From Pontibacterium sinense (GTDB taxonomy: Bacteria > Pseudomonadota > Gammaproteobacteria > Pseudomonadales > Balneatricaceae), in the NCBI RefSeq assembly GCF_015209595.1, contig NZ_JADEYS010000011.1:1-64000 (forward strand): a DNA stretch of 64,000 nucleotides, given 5' to 3'. Every line of letters begins with the position of its first letter. Position 1 is the first letter of the stretch. The position numbers and the translations under genes were made by a program. Below are positions 37,220 to 47,358 of this stretch, piece by piece. The notes below the pieces were generated by a model, which did not search any database, had not been told where the DNA came from, and saw only the letters and a program-made list of their open reading frames with translations.

Positions 37220-37242
37220 AAAAAAGGCCCCGAAAACGGGGC
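37220..37242 (-). terminator. terminator of gcvP operon
   Basis: On the minus strand GCCCCG-TTTT-CGGGGC is followed by CTTTTTT, 79 nt past the gcvP stop. Confidence 0.92.
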
Positions 37243-37320
37243 AAAAGGACCTGAGAGCCGGATTCCCTTAAGAGCCTATAGGGAACCCGTTCCAGACGTT
37301 GCTTGATGCGCTATATCTGA

Positions 37321-40206
37321 TCAGTCTTCCTGGTACGCTTCGATACCCGGGCAGGAACAGATAAAGTTACGGTCGCCGTATACGTTGTCGATACGGTTTG
37401 CCGTAGGCCAGAACTTGTTCGCACGTGTATGTGCTGTTGGGAATACTGCTTCCTCACGGGAATACGCACGATCCCAGCTCTCGCCAATCAAATCAGCCTG
37501 TGTGTGTGGTGCGTGGTGAAGAGGGTTATTCTCTACTGTCCACTCACCGCTCTGAACACGGCTGATCTCCGCTTTGATTTTCACCATGGCTTCGATGAAG
37601 CGGTCCAACTCAGCTTTCGCTTCGGATTCAGTTGGCTCAATCATCAGAGTGCCCGCAACAGGGAAAGACATGGTTGGCGCGTGGAAACCGTAGTCCATCA
37701 GACGCTTAGCAATATCTTCCTCGGTCACACCGGATTCTTCTTTGATCGGACGGATGTCGACGATACATTCGTGTGCCACTTTGTTGTTGCGGCCACGGTA
37801 CAGAATCGGGAAGTGTTCAGACAGCTGCTCGGTCAGGTAGTTGGCATTCAGAATGGCCACTTCCGTTGAACGCTTCAGGCCGTCTTTACCCAACATACGG
37901 TTGTACATCCAGGTGATCGGCAGAATAGCTGCAGAACCGTACTGTGCAGCTGCAACCGCACCGTTGTTCGCATCCAGACCTTCAACCGGGCTGACCTTGT
38001 GGCTTGGCAGGAACGGAGCCAGATGGCTCTTCACGCCGATAGGGCCCATGCCCGGACCACCGCCACCGTGTGGGATCGCGAATGTCTTGTGCAGGTTCAG
38101 GTGAGATACGTCGGAACCGATCACGCCTGGCTTAGAGATACCGACCTGCGCGTTCATGTTCGCGCCATCCATGTAAACCTGACCACCGAACTTGTGGATG
38201 ATCTGGCAGATCTCAACGATGTCTTCTTCGTACACACCGTGAGTGGATGGGTAAGTGATCATCAACGCAGACAGGTTCTCTGCGTGCTCTTCCGCTTTCG
38301 CAGCCAGATCAGCAACGTCAACGTTACCGTTTTCGTCACAGGCAGTAACGACGATCTTCATATCCATCATTGCAGCGGATGCCGGGTTGGTACCGTGTGC
38401 AGAAGATGGGATCAGGCAGACGTTACGGTGACCTTCACCGATGGACTCCTGATACTTACGGATCGCCAGCAGACCTGCGTATTCACCGGATGCACCGGAG
38501 TTAGGCTGCAGGGAGATATTGTCGTAACCGGTGATCTCAACCAGCTGATCTTCCAGCTGATTCAGCATCGCGTGGTAACCCGTTACCTGATCGGCTGGTG
38601 CAAACGGGTGGATGTTTGCGAATTCAGGCCAGGTCACAGGAATCATCTGCGCGGTTGCGTTCAACTTCATGGTGCAAGAACCCAGTGGGATCATGCCATG
38701 CACCAGAGAGTAATCTTTGTTTTCCAGTGCCTTCATGTAACGCAGCATTTCAGTCTCAGACTGGTAGCTGTTGAAGGTTGGGTGCGTCAGGATTGCATCT
38801 TCACGACGCTGGTCTGCGCTGATGCCAGTCGCTTCACCCGCAGTGATACGCGCATCAATTACAGAAACGTCCAGACCGTGATCATCACCCAGAATGACAG
38901 TGAACAACTCAGCAACATCAGCAGCAGTGGTAGTTTCATCGAAGCTTACTCCCAGCTTGCCACCGTCAACCTGACGGAAGTTGCAGCCGGCATCCAGTGC
39001 ACGCTGGTATACAGAAGCATCAGCAGCAAAGGTCAGCGTATCGAAGTAAGTATCGTTGGTTTCAACGCCTTTCTCTTTCAGGCCAGACGCCAGAATAGCG
39101 GTCAGGCGGTGTACGCGCTCTGCAATGCGTTTCAGACCTTCTGCACCGTGATAAACAGTGTAGAAGCTTGCCATGTTGGCCAGCAGTGCCTGTGCAGTAC
39201 AGATGTTGGAAGTCGCTTTCTCACGACGGATGTGCTGTTCACGGGTCTGCATCGCCATACGCAATGCCTGGTTGCCGTTTACATCGATAGAAACACCGAT
39301 GATACGACCTGGGACGGAGCGTTTCAGTTTCTCAGACGCAGCGAAGAATGCAGCGTGTGGACCACCAAAGCCCATTGGGACACCAAAGCGCTGGGAAGAG
39401 CCCAGTACAATATCGGCACCCAGCTCACCAGGAGATTTCAGCAGAACCAGAGACAGGATGTCTGCGGCAACAGCAACCATCGCTTTCTGTTCTTTCGCTT
39501 TGGCAACCAGAGACGCAACGTCTGTGATGTTGCCGTAAGTACCTGGGTACTGCAGCAGGACACCAAATGCGTCGTACTCACCCAGCTTCTCTGCAGCATC
39601 AACAACAATGTCGTAGCCGAAGTATTCCGCACGGGTTTTTACAACGTCGATTGTCTGTGGGTGTACATCGTCCGCAACGAAGAAGGTGTTGCACTTCTTA
39701 CGGTTGGAACGTTTACACAGAGTCATCGCTTCTGCCGCGGCAGTCGCTTCGTCCAGCAGGGAGGCATTTGCCAGTTCCATGCCGGTCAGGTCCATCACCA
39801 TCTGCTGATAGTTCAGCAATGCTTCCAGACGGCCCTGTGCGATTTCAGGCTGATAAGGAGTATAAGCAGTGTACCAGCCTGGATTTTCCAGCACGTTACG
39901 CAGGATTACATTCGGTACGTGGGTGTTGTGGTAACCCATACCGATGTAGGACTTGTTTACCTTATTCTGGTTAGCCAGAGCTTTCAGTTCAGCCAGAGCT
40001 TCTACTTCACTGATACCCAGATCCATGTCCAGCGCATCATCCAAACGGATGGAATCCGGCACGGTCTGTTCAATCAGTTCCTGCAAGGTGCTGACACCCA
40101 GTGTTTCCAGCATGGCCTGCTGCTCTGCTGCATCCGGACCTACGTGACGACGTGTAAATTCGTTACGCTGTTCCAGTTCGCTCAGTGTGCGCTTTTCAAC
40201 TGCCAT
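37321..40206 (-). CDS. gcvP: glycine dehydrogenase (decarboxylating) GcvP
   Basis: GcvP is the PLP-dependent P protein of the glycine cleavage complex, which decarboxylates glycine and passes the aminomethyl group to lipoyl-GcvH. The 961-residue single-chain protein contains both halves, as usual in gammaproteobacteria. The N-terminal half includes [19 protein letters not shown] and the C-terminal half the PLP lysine region [25 protein letters not shown] 40206 is used because AGG stands about 9 nt upstream and homology begins there. It is the last gene of the sdaA-glyA-gcvH-gcvP arm. Confidence 0.97.
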   Translation of the reverse strand: MAVEKRTLSELEQRNEFTRRHVGPDAAEQQAMLETLGVSTLQELIEQTVPDSIRLDDALDMDLGISEVEALAELKALANQNKVNKSYIGMGYHNTHVPNVILRNVLENPGWYTAYTPYQPEIAQGRLEALLNYQQMVMDLTGMELANASLLDEATAAAEAMTLCKRSNRKKCNTFFVADDVHPQTIDVVKTRAEYFGYDIVVDAAEKLGEYDAFGVLLQYPGTYGNITDVASLVAKAKEQKAMVAVAADILSLVLLKSPGELGADIVLGSSQRFGVPMGFGGPHAAFFAASEKLKRSVPGRIIGVSIDVNGNQALRMAMQTREQHIRREKATSNICTAQALLANMASFYTVYHGAEGLKRIAERVHRLTAILASGLKEKGVETNDTYFDTLTFAADASVYQRALDAGCNFRQVDGGKLGVSFDETTTAADVAELFTVILGDDHGLDVSVIDARITAGEATGISADQRREDAILTHPTFNSYQSETEMLRYMKALENKDYSLVHGMIPLGSCTMKLNATAQMIPVTWPEFANIHPFAPADQVTGYHAMLNQLEDQLVEITGYDNISLQPNSGASGEYAGLLAIRKYQESIGEGHRNVCLIPSSAHGTNPASAAMMDMKIVVTACDENGNVDVADLAAKAEEHAENLSALMITYPSTHGVYEEDIVEICQIIHKFGGQVYMDGANMNAQVGISKPGVIGSDVSHLNLHKTFAIPHGGGGPGMGPIGVKSHLAPFLPSHKVSPVEGLDANNGAVAAAQYGSAAILPITWMYNRMLGKDGLKRSTEVAILNANYLTEQLSEHFPILYRGRNNKVAHECIVDIRPIKEESGVTEEDIAKRLMDYGFHAPTMSFPVAGTLMIEPTESEAKAELDRFIEAMVKIKAEISRVQSGEWTVENNPLHHAPHTQADLIGESWDRAYSREEAVFPTAHTRANKFWPTANRIDNVYGDRNFICSCPGIEAYQED

Positions 40207-40394
40207 CTTTATCAACCTGTTCTTATCCGGCCCGCTGCCAAAGCAGCCAGCCGTTGTTTATCTTAACAACCCGTCTGAAGCGGCATCGTGCTTCAGTAAA
40301 TGGGGGGTGCGGGGTGGTCCTGCACAACCACCCCGCGTTTGCTTAAAGAGTTGATCGGGGGACTATCTAAACCGGACCCACCCGGCCAGAGCGA
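40207..40394 (-). other. gcvH-gcvP intercistronic hairpins
   Basis: Three stems stand in tandem on the minus strand: AGAGTTGATCG/CGATCAACTCT (40402-40347, overlapping the gcvH stop), CGGGGTGGT/ACCACCCCG and CTGAAGC/GCTTCAG. No U-tract follows. They may set the ratio of H to P protein by processing or attenuation. Confidence 0.55.
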
Positions 40395-40787
40395 TCAACT
40401 CTCTTCGGCAACCTTGGCTTCGTAGCCAGCAGCATCCAGCAGGTGGCTCAAGTCAGCGCCTTCGGCCAACTTAATTTTTGCAATCCAACCGCCTGTAAAC
40501 GCTTCGTCGTTTACAGTTTCTGGTGCATCTTCCAGAGTTTCGTTTACTTCTACGATCTCACCAGATACTGGGGAGTAGATGTCGGACGCTGCTTTTACAG
40601 ACTCAACCAGAGAGAACTCTTCGCCCTGCTCTACTTCACGGCCAACTTCTGGCAGCTCAACAAATACCACATCACCCAGAAGTTCCTGTGCGTGATCAGA
40701 GATACCCACGGTTACAGTGCCGTCACCGTTGTCCAGAACCCACTCGTGAGATGGTGCGAATTTCAGATTAGCTGGTACATTGCTCAT
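40395..40787 (-). CDS. gcvH: glycine cleavage system H protein
   Basis: The 130-residue carrier protein swings its lipoyl group between GcvP, GcvT and Lpd. The lipoylated Lys is in [20 protein letters not shown] (about residue 65). Flanking family blocks are the [11 protein letters not shown] start and [19 protein letters not shown]. The ribosome binding site GAGGA is well placed. It lies between glyA and gcvP in one orientation. An inverted repeat AGACAGCG/CGCTGTCT is seen in the spacer from glyA. Confidence 0.97.
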   Translation of the reverse strand: MSNVPANLKFAPSHEWVLDNGDGTVTVGISDHAQELLGDVVFVELPEVGREVEQGEEFSLVESVKAASDIYSPVSGEIVEVNETLEDAPETVNDEAFTGGWIAKIKLAEGADLSHLLDAAGYEAKVAEES

Positions 40788-40901
40788 ATTCTTGTCCTCA
40801 AACTTGTCACATCTAGTGAACAGACAGCGCGTTTAAATTCGGGAACGCCGCTGTCTGCTAACGATTATCTATGGATTAAATCTTGTATTAACGCTGCTGT
40901 A

Positions 40902-42206
40902 TTAACGGTACAACGGGAAACGTGCACACAGGGCTTTAACCTGTTCGTGAACCTTAGCTTCCGCAGCGCTGTTGTCTTCAGGATTAGCAGCCAGGCCGTC
41001 CAGAACATCACCGATCAGGTTACCAATCAGGCGGAACTCTTCTTCACCGAAACCACGGCTTGTACCTGCAGGTGTACCCAGACGTACACCGGAGGTCACC
41101 ATTGGCTTCTCAGGATCGAACGGGATACCGTTCTTGTTGCAGGTAATGCCTGCACGTTCCAGAGACTCTTCAGTTGCGTTGCCTTTCAGACCTTTCGGAC
41201 GCAGGTCAACCAGCATCAGGTGCGTATCAGTACCACCGGTTACGATGTCACAGCCACGCTCAACCAGCGTTTCAGCCAGAACAGATGCGTTTTTAACAAC
41301 CTGCTTGATGTAATCAGTGAACTGCGGCTGCAGAGCTTCACCAAAAGCAACCGCTTTAGACGCGATCACGTGCATCAATGGACCACCCTGCAAACCTGGG
41401 AATACGGCAGAGTTGATCTTCTTGCCCAGATCCAGATCGTTAGACAAAACCATACCGCCACGAGGACCACGCAATGTTTTGTGAGTCGTAGTTGTCACGA
41501 TGTGAGCGTGTGGCAGCGGGCTTGGGTGCTGACCTGTCGCGATCAGACCAGCGATGTGCGCCATATCGACCATCAGGTATGCGCCCACTTTGTCAGCGAT
41601 CTCGCGGAAACGAGCGAAGTCGATTTCACGAGGAATTGCAGAACCGCCTGCGATGATCAGTTTTGGCTGGCATTCAACGGCCTGAGCTTCAACAGCATCG
41701 TAATCGATACGCTGAGTGTCTTTATCTACGCCGTACTGTTCAGCGTTGAACCATTTACCAGACTGTGCAGGACGTGCACCGTGAGTCAGGTGACCACCTG
41801 CATCCAGAGACATACCCAGGATAGTGTCGCCTGGCTGCAACAGCGCCATAAATACCGCACCGTTAGCCTGAGCACCGGAGTGAGGCTGTACGTTTACGTA
41901 CTCGCAGTTGAACAGCTGCTTAGCACGGTCCACTGCCAGTGCTTCAACTTCATCAACATATTCACAACCACCGTAGTAACGACGGCCAACATAACCTTCA
42001 GCGTATTTGTTAGTCAGCTCAGTGCCCTGTGCCTGCATCACCGCTTTGGATACGATGTTTTCAGAGGCAATCAGCTCAATGCCGTCTTCCTGTCGGTGAA
42101 ATTCACGCTCAACGGCAGCTTTGATTGCTGAATCAGCTTCTGCCAAGTCACAGGTAAAGAACTTTTCGCTCGCAGCGTCGTTTCTATACAGATCGCTCAT
42201 GCTCAT
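40902..42206 (-). CDS. glyA: serine hydroxymethyltransferase
   Basis: GlyA interconverts glycine plus methylene-tetrahydrofolate with serine. The 434-residue PLP enzyme shows [32 protein letters not shown], the PLP-lysine motif [16 protein letters not shown] and [21 protein letters not shown]. It is somewhat longer than E. coli GlyA (417). Placement between sdaA and gcvH suggests it turns glycine-cleavage C1 units and glycine into serine for deamination. Another glyA for biosynthesis may exist elsewhere in the genome, as is common in such bacteria. Confidence 0.96.
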   Translation of the reverse strand: MSMSDLYRNDAASEKFFTCDLAEADSAIKAAVEREFHRQEDGIELIASENIVSKAVMQAQGTELTNKYAEGYVGRRYYGGCEYVDEVEALAVDRAKQLFNCEYVNVQPHSGAQANGAVFMALLQPGDTILGMSLDAGGHLTHGARPAQSGKWFNAEQYGVDKDTQRIDYDAVEAQAVECQPKLIIAGGSAIPREIDFARFREIADKVGAYLMVDMAHIAGLIATGQHPSPLPHAHIVTTTTHKTLRGPRGGMVLSNDLDLGKKINSAVFPGLQGGPLMHVIASKAVAFGEALQPQFTDYIKQVVKNASVLAETLVERGCDIVTGGTDTHLMLVDLRPKGLKGNATEESLERAGITCNKNGIPFDPEKPMVTSGVRLGTPAGTSRGFGEEEFRLIGNLIGDVLDGLAANPEDNSAAEAKVHEQVKALCARFPLYR

Positions 42207-42286
42207 GGTTTTGATCTCTGTTTGTTATTTTCAAAGAGTGCTGCAGTGCCAGACAGGACACCCACAGCGGCCTTCTCTGGGTTACA

Positions 42287-43672
42287 TCAGCAAGCCACGG
42301 CGTTAACCGCCAGGCCACCTGTTGAGGTTTCTTTATATTTGTCCTGCATATCGACGCCGGTCTGACGCATAGTTTCGATTACAGAATCCAAAGAGACGTG
42401 GTGTTCACCATCGCCCCGCAATGCCAAACGGGCAGCATTGATCGCTTTCACTGCGCCCATGGTATTGCGTTCAATACATGGCACCTGAACCAGACCACCG
42501 ATAGGGTCACAGGTCAGTCCCAAGTTGTGTTCCATACCAATTTCGGCAGCATTTTCGATCTGCTCATTGGTACCACCCATCACCGCGCACAGTGCACCGG
42601 CCGCCATTGAACAGGCCACACCGATTTCACCCTGACAACCCACTTCCGCAGCGGAGATAGATGCATTTGTTTTGTACAACATGCCGATGGCTGCCGCCGT
42701 TGCCAAAAAGCGTATAACACCCTCTTCATTGGCATTCGGGATAAAGCGATCGTAATACGCCAATACAGCAGGAATAACGCCAGCCGCACCGTTCGTCGGG
42801 GCGGTCACAACACGGCCACCGGCCGCGTTCTCTTCATTCACTGCGATCGCATACAGGTTGACCCAATCCATCACCGTCAACTGATCTTTCAGCGCGTTTT
42901 CCGGTTTATCGACCAGCTCGCGATAGAGTTCATTTGCACGACGTTTAACTTTCAGGCCACCCGGCAGGATACCGGTCTGTTGGCAACCGCGACGGATACA
43001 GTTATCCATCACATGCCAGATATTCATCACTGCCGCATTCACCTTTTCATCGGTGCCCATGCGGGAGCGTTCGTTGGTCAGCACAACATCAGCGATAGAG
43101 ATGTTCTCTTTCTTACAGATCTCGAGAAGCTCTACACCGTTGTTGAACCAATAAGGGATGCTGTGCTCTACCGCGGCCTTTTCGCCATTCTCGCCCGCTT
43201 CCGCGTCGCTCAGAACGAAACCGCCGCCAACAGAGTAATAAATGCTATCGAGAGTAATAATGCCCGCCGCATCAAATGCGCAGAAACGCATACCATTAGG
43301 GTGCTTAGGCAGGGATTCACCAAAATTGAAAGGAAGATCAGTGTCGCGCTTAAAAGGAATCATGCGCTTGCCGGCGAGGTTCAGCTCACCGCTATCATCA
43401 ATCTGCTGGATGTACTCAGGCACTTTATCGGGATTAACCAGATCAGGCTGCTCGCCCATCAGACCCAGCAATACTGCCACATCCGTTGCGTGGCCTGCTC
43501 CAGTCATGGCCAGTGAGCCATACAGATCTACCTTCACACGGCTTACGCCGTCTAAAAGGTTTTTGTCGCGCAACTCATCCAGAAAACGGTTTGCTGCAAC
43601 CATTGGCCCTACAGTGTGTGAACTGGAAGGACCGATACCCACTTTAAAAAGATCAAAGATGCTGAGTAGCAT
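42287..43672 (-). CDS. sdaA: L-serine ammonia-lyase (iron-sulfur type)
   Basis: The enzyme deaminates L-serine to pyruvate using a [4Fe-4S] cluster. The 461-residue single-chain protein has the beta domain at the N-terminus ([26 protein letters not shown]) and the alpha domain with Cys ligands in [18 protein letters not shown] plus a C-terminal VNAVAC. GGAGG precedes the ATG. It leads the minus-strand arm and completes glycine to serine to pyruvate catabolism. XRE-type operators lie about 170 nt upstream. Confidence 0.96.
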   Translation of the reverse strand: MLLSIFDLFKVGIGPSSSHTVGPMVAANRFLDELRDKNLLDGVSRVKVDLYGSLAMTGAGHATDVAVLLGLMGEQPDLVNPDKVPEYIQQIDDSGELNLAGKRMIPFKRDTDLPFNFGESLPKHPNGMRFCAFDAAGIITLDSIYYSVGGGFVLSDAEAGENGEKAAVEHSIPYWFNNGVELLEICKKENISIADVVLTNERSRMGTDEKVNAAVMNIWHVMDNCIRRGCQQTGILPGGLKVKRRANELYRELVDKPENALKDQLTVMDWVNLYAIAVNEENAAGGRVVTAPTNGAAGVIPAVLAYYDRFIPNANEEGVIRFLATAAAIGMLYKTNASISAAEVGCQGEIGVACSMAAGALCAVMGGTNEQIENAAEIGMEHNLGLTCDPIGGLVQVPCIERNTMGAVKAINAARLALRGDGEHHVSLDSVIETMRQTGVDMQDKYKETSTGGLAVNAVAC

Positions 43673-43837
43673 GACTCAAGCCTCCAACTTTATTTTTATT
43701 TACTGCTTTATTAGGAGACATCCCAAGCTTCGCACTTGAACAAAGCTAAGCAAATCGGAATAACGTATTGGCTAAAAAGTAGCCTCAACCGCGTATGTTG
43801 TTCAGACTAGCAACAGATTTCATAATTGGCAACAAAA

Positions 43838-43853
43838 ATTTCCTATTGGAAAC
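43838..43853. promoter_or_regulatory. XRE-cupin operator near sdaA
   Basis: ATTTCCTATTGGAAAC is a palindrome TTTCC-N4-GGAAA matching the site at 44866. A weaker copy (TTTCATAATTGGCAAC, 43818-43833) lies about one DNA turn pair to the left. Further half-sites TTTCC (43888) and GGAAAC (43927) flank the regulator start. Confidence 0.75.
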
Positions 43854-43976
43854 TTTTGTATCGATAGCGTAAATAAAACGGACTTATGTTTCCTTTAAAA
43901 GAGTCCTGCGCTTGTGTACCATTTTTGGAAACAGCTCCCTGAAGGAGTGAGTCAGGAGCTAAGGAGTGAACGAAAG

Positions 43977-44609
43977 ATGTCTGACGAACCACATTTCCTG
44001 AGAGAAGAACGTGTAGAAATCTCACGTGCAGACGCTAACAGTGAAGCAGCAGTAGAACCACTACAGTTGGGCAAACGCGTCCGTGAAATTCGCCTGAGCC
44101 AAAACCTGACACTGGAAGAAGCCAGCAAACGTACCGGCCTGGCGCGCTCTACATTATCCAAAATAGAGAACGAACAGATTTCACCTACATTCTCTGCAGT
44201 GAACAAGCTGGTGAAGGGGCTAGGGATAGATATTCCGCAGCTATTCAGCCAGCCAAAGCGTAGTGCAGCTGCCGGTGGTCGTCGCGATATTACGCGTACC
44301 GGTACTGGTACTCCGCATCCAACACCGACGTATGAGCACGAAATGCTGGCAACTCAGCTGACCAGCAAGAAAATGATTCCATACCGCACGACGGTACGCG
44401 CGCGTTCGTTCGAAGAATACCCAGAGTGGGTGCGCCATGACGGTGAAGAGTTCTTATATGTACTTAAAGGCTCTTTGCTCTTCTATACTGAATTCTATGA
44501 ACCGATCGAACTATTCGAGGGTGACTCTGCATATTATGACTGTGAAATGGGCCACTCACTGGTATCCACCAGCGAGGCTGATGCCGAGGTCATTTGGGTC
44601 ACCGCCTAA
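43977..44609 (+). CDS. XRE-family regulator with C-terminal cupin domain
   Basis: The 210-residue protein has a Cro/C1-type HTH (residues about 30-85: RVREIRLSQNLTLEEASKRTGLARSTLSKIENEQISP) and a C-terminal cupin (about 120-210: EWVRHDGEEFLYVLKGSLLFY, ending VIWVTA). Such proteins sense a small molecule with the cupin. It stands between the two divergent arms of glycine and serine genes. Repeats of one palindrome in front of both arms suggest it is their regulator. ATG 43977 is preferred over 43914, with AAGGAG about 11 nt upstream. A strong terminator follows at 44686. Confidence 0.87.
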   Translation: MSDEPHFLREERVEISRADANSEAAVEPLQLGKRVREIRLSQNLTLEEASKRTGLARSTLSKIENEQISPTFSAVNKLVKGLGIDIPQLFSQPKRSAAAGGRRDITRTGTGTPHPTPTYEHEMLATQLTSKKMIPYRTTVRARSFEEYPEWVRHDGEEFLYVLKGSLLFYTEFYEPIELFEGDSAYYDCEMGHSLVSTSEADAEVIWVTA

Positions 44610-44685
44610 AGGTTTATCTAAGACAGAGGGTGGTCTGTTCCCCTTAGGGACGAACTGACTTATACTCTGATGATTCTTCCTGAAG

Positions 44686-44722
44686 TGCCATCGTAGGTTT
44701 TTCCTGCGACGGCATTTTTTTT
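44686..44722 (+). terminator. terminator of the XRE-cupin gene
   Basis: The stem TGCCATCGTAGG/CCTGCGACGGCA with a T5 loop is followed by T8, 76 nt past the stop. Confidence 0.93.
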
Positions 44723-44845
44723 GTCTGCAGCCTACCCGCAGCAATTTCATCCCCTTTTTGCCCTCTCAGCGCAATCTTTTACCCGCTTGATCGCTTTTTC
44801 TGCATCCGTTAGCCGAATTGATTAGAAAAAAATCACTTGCATGGA

Positions 44846-44861
44846 GTTTCCTGTTGGTCTA
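44846..44861. promoter_or_regulatory. degenerate XRE-cupin operator before gcvT
   Basis: GTTTCCTGTTGGTCTA keeps the left half GTTTCC of the operator, exactly 20 bp upstream of the perfect site. Confidence 0.6.
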
Positions 44862-44865
44862 AGTT

Positions 44866-44881
44866 GTTTCCTATTGGAAAC
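44866..44881. promoter_or_regulatory. XRE-cupin operator before gcvT
   Basis: GTTTCC-TATT-GGAAAC is a perfect 6-4-6 inverted repeat, 164 nt upstream of gcvT, nearly identical to the sdaA site. Confidence 0.8.
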
Positions 44882-44946
44882 TTATGATCTATTTTGATCG
44901 TATCTACCTATATATAGAAACAAACGGGTAGCAGTTTTGTGTCTCT

Positions 44947-45002
44947 GGTTGGCGCACAATCGGCCTTTTGCTCCAACCAACCGGTGGCCTAATGGCCACC
45001 GG
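44947..45002 (+). promoter_or_regulatory. structured gcvT leader
   Basis: Two hairpins: GGTTGG/CCAACC (44947-44978) and the perfect CCGGTGGCC-TAAT-GGCCACCGG (44981-45002). No terminator U-tract is present. The glycine-riboswitch conserved core (GGAGAG, CCGAAGGGGCAA, CTCTCAGG) is absent. Confidence 0.6.
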
Positions 45003-45044
45003 GGGACACCTTCTCCCCACCAATAAAAAACGACGAGGTTCGAT

Positions 45045-46172
45045 ATGGCTGAAACACAAGGTGCTCTGAAGAAAACTCCCCTGTTTGATCTTCACGTAGA
45101 GCTGGGCGCAAAAATGGTTCCTTTCGCTGGGTACGAGATGCCTGTTCAGTACCCTCTGGGCGTAAAAAAGGAACACTTGCACACCCGTAATCAGGCGGGC
45201 CTGTTTGATGTTTCCCATATGGGTCAGGTTAAGCTGAGCGGCGCAAACGCTGCCGCGGCTCTGGAAAAACTGGTACCGGTCGACATCATTGATCTGCCTG
45301 CGGGTAAGCAGCGTTATGCGCTGTTCACCAACGAAGACGGCGGCATCATGGATGACCTGATGGTGACCAACTACGGCGACTGGATCTACGTTGTTGTTAA
45401 CGCTGCATGTAAAGAGCAGGACATCGCTCACATGCAGGCGAATCTGGGCGAAGGCGTAGAGCTGGAGTTGCTGGATGATCGCGCACTGGTCGCTGTTCAG
45501 GGTCCTACTGCTGCGCAAGCGATTTCCCGTCTTGCACCTGAAGCCGGCGAAATGGTGTTCATGGATTCCCGCCAGATGCAGATCGATGGCGTTGATTGCT
45601 TCGTATCCCGCTCCGGTTACACCGGTGAAGATGGCTACGAAATTTCTATCCCATCCGCTGACGCTGACCGTCTGTGCCGCTTGTTCCTGGAACAGCCAGA
45701 AATCGAAGGCATTGGCTTGGGTGCGCGTGACTCACTGCGTCTGGAATCCGGTCTGTGCCTGTACGGAAACGATCTGGATCAAAGCACAACCCCTCTGGAA
45801 GGCAGCCTGATCTGGGCGATCTCCAAATGCCGTCGTGCTGATGGTGAACGCGCAGGTGGTTTCCCGGGTGCTGACAAAGTACTGGATCAGATCACCAACA
45901 AAAACTGGACGCGTAAGCGTGTAGGTCTGCTGGGTGAAGGTCGTGCGCCAGTACGTGAAGGCACCGAACTGTTTGATGCCGATGGTAATAAGATCGGTGT
46001 TGTAACGAGCGGTACGTACGGACCAACCATCGAAAAGCCTGTTGCAATGGCGTATGTAGAAACAGCATTCAGCCCACTGGACACCGTGGTATTCGCTGAA
46101 GTCCGTGGCAAAAAGCTGCCAATGACCGTTTCCCGCATGCCATTCATCGAGCAGCGTTACTACCGCGGTTAA
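45045..46172 (+). CDS. gcvT: aminomethyltransferase GcvT
   Basis: GcvT releases ammonia and transfers the aminomethyl carbon from GcvH to tetrahydrofolate. The 375-residue protein shows the family start TPLFDLHVELGAKMVPFAGYEMPVQYP, then AGLFDVSHMGQVKLSG, the folate-binding SRSGYTGEDGYEISIP, GLGARDSLRLESGLCLYGNDL and the C-terminal TRKRVGL. GAGG precedes the ATG by 7 nt. It opens the plus-strand arm of the glycine island, with the XRE-cupin operator and a structured leader upstream. Confidence 0.96.
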   Translation: MAETQGALKKTPLFDLHVELGAKMVPFAGYEMPVQYPLGVKKEHLHTRNQAGLFDVSHMGQVKLSGANAAAALEKLVPVDIIDLPAGKQRYALFTNEDGGIMDDLMVTNYGDWIYVVVNAACKEQDIAHMQANLGEGVELELLDDRALVAVQGPTAAQAISRLAPEAGEMVFMDSRQMQIDGVDCFVSRSGYTGEDGYEISIPSADADRLCRLFLEQPEIEGIGLGARDSLRLESGLCLYGNDLDQSTTPLEGSLIWAISKCRRADGERAGGFPGADKVLDQITNKNWTRKRVGLLGEGRAPVREGTELFDADGNKIGVVTSGTYGPTIEKPVAMAYVETAFSPLDTVVFAEVRGKKLPMTVSRMPFIEQRYYRG

Positions 46173-46221
46173 TCCCGCGACCAGGCCGGATGAGCATCGG
46201 CTGACAGAGCTAATCAAAGGC

Positions 46222-46279
46222 GGTGCGGAAACGCACCACTGAGGGTCGCAAATGAGCATGTTCATCAATGCCTGACCCT
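46222..46279 (+). other. gcvT-lipA intercistronic hairpins
   Basis: GGTGCG-GAAA-CGCACC (GNRA tetraloop, 46222-46237) is followed by a larger stem AGGGTC/GACCCT (46242-46279) with inner GCAT/ATGC pairing. A third hairpin GAAGGGGC/GCCCCTTC lies at 46337-46361, without a U-tract. Confidence 0.6.
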
Positions 46280-46397
46280 GTATAAAACTCTGCAGTAACG
46301 CTTATCCGCCATCATTAAGTTCAAGCGCTATAGATAGAAGGGGCATTCAATTGGCCCCTTCATCATAAAAATAAGAATCCACCCAGGAGGTGACGTA

Positions 46398-47357
46398 ATG
46401 GAAATGATTCCTTTAACCGAGCTTAAAGGCGAGTCGAAAATGGCCAAATTGCGCCACAAACCGGACCCAAACCGGAAACGACTGCGCAAACCTGAGTGGA
46501 TTCGTATTGATCCCCGCAGCAATAGCAACGTGCAGAAAGTAAAGAAAGAACTGCGCGAGCTGAAGCTGCACACTGTGTGCGAAGAAGCCTCCTGCCCTAA
46601 TCTGGCCGAGTGCTTCAGCAAACGCACCGCGACTTTTATGATCATGGGCGCTATCTGTACCCGTCGCTGTCCTTTCTGCGATGTTGCCCACGGTCGTCCC
46701 ATGGGACTGGACCCAGATGAACCCCGCCATGTAGCGGAATCTATCCAGTCACTGAAGCTGCGTTATGCCGTCATTACATCTGTTGACCGCGATGACCTGC
46801 GTGACGGCGGCGCCAGCCACTTTGCAGAGGTCGTGCGTGAAGCGCGCGCCCTGAATACCGATCTGACAGTTGAGATCCTGGTACCGGACTTCCGGGGCAA
46901 AATGGATGCTGCTCTGGAAGCGCTGTCGGTCCATGTGCCTGACGTACTGAACCACAACATGGAGACCGTTCCGAGTCTGTACGCCTCTGTACGACCGGGC
47001 GCTGACTATCACTGGTCTCTGAGCTTGTTGTACCAATACAAACGCCTCAACCCTGAGGTGATCACCAAATCTGGTCTGATGGTTGGTCTGGGCGAGACAA
47101 AAGACGAACTCATCGAGGTGATGAAGGACTTGCGCGCCAATGGAGTGGATATGCTAACCATCGGCCAGTACCTGCAACCGACTAAACATCATCTGGCCGT
47201 AGAGCGCTACGTAACACCAGAAGAGTTTAAAGAGTACGAAACCATCGGTAATGAGCTGGGCTTCACCAACGTTGCAAGCGGTCCGATGGTGCGCTCATCG
47301 TATCATGCTGATATGCAGGCAAGCGGCGAGTCCGTTGGCTTTGCCGGAGGGAAGTAA
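46398..47357 (+). CDS. lipA: lipoyl synthase LipA
   Basis: The radical SAM enzyme inserts two sulfurs into octanoyl-H protein or octanoyl-E2 to make the lipoyl cofactor. The 319-residue product has the auxiliary cluster motif [12 protein letters not shown] and the radical SAM motif CTRRCPFC, plus the C-terminal [10 protein letters not shown] very strong AGGAGGT precedes ATG 46398. In E. coli lipA follows lipB; here it is placed with glycine cleavage genes, so lipoylation of GcvH can be matched with its supply. lipB is not in the window. Confidence 0.96.
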   Translation: MEMIPLTELKGESKMAKLRHKPDPNRKRLRKPEWIRIDPRSNSNVQKVKKELRELKLHTVCEEASCPNLAECFSKRTATFMIMGAICTRRCPFCDVAHGRPMGLDPDEPRHVAESIQSLKLRYAVITSVDRDDLRDGGASHFAEVVREARALNTDLTVEILVPDFRGKMDAALEALSVHVPDVLNHNMETVPSLYASVRPGADYHWSLSLLYQYKRLNPEVITKSGLMVGLGETKDELIEVMKDLRANGVDMLTIGQYLQPTKHHLAVERYVTPEEFKEYETIGNELGFTNVASGPMVRSSYHADMQASGESVGFAGGK

Positions 47358-47358
47358 T

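Larger units (their letters stand above)
36962..37320 (-). other. structured non-coding region downstream of gcvP
   Basis: Between two minus-strand terminators (37220-37242 and 37066-37095) lie about 125 nt with further pairing, for example GGGGAAG/CTTCCCC and CTCT/AGAG arms. The fragment GCTCTCAGGTCC resembles a glycine-riboswitch end, but no full aptamer is present. Any RNA made here would be a 3' end product of the gcv transcript or a separate small RNA. Confidence 0.4.

Noticed and set aside
37000-37254. 84-aa plus-strand frame downstream of gcvP
   Set aside because: It spans two minus-strand terminators and has no ribosome binding site.
37081-37260. Glycine-riboswitch-like fragments (GCCGAAAGGTCAA and GGACAGAG on plus; CTCTCAGG on minus)
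   Set aside because: The fragments are on opposite strands and not in aptamer order. No complete core is present, and no gene lies suitably downstream on the plus strand.
37999-40266. Very long plus-strand open frame opposite gcvP
   Set aside because: It is a mirror of gcvP codon use. The translation is Cys, Val and Arg rich with no domain and no ribosome binding site.
40443-42131. Long plus-strand open frame opposite gcvH and glyA
   Set aside because: It runs through two real genes and the spacer on the opposite strand; composition is non-protein-like.
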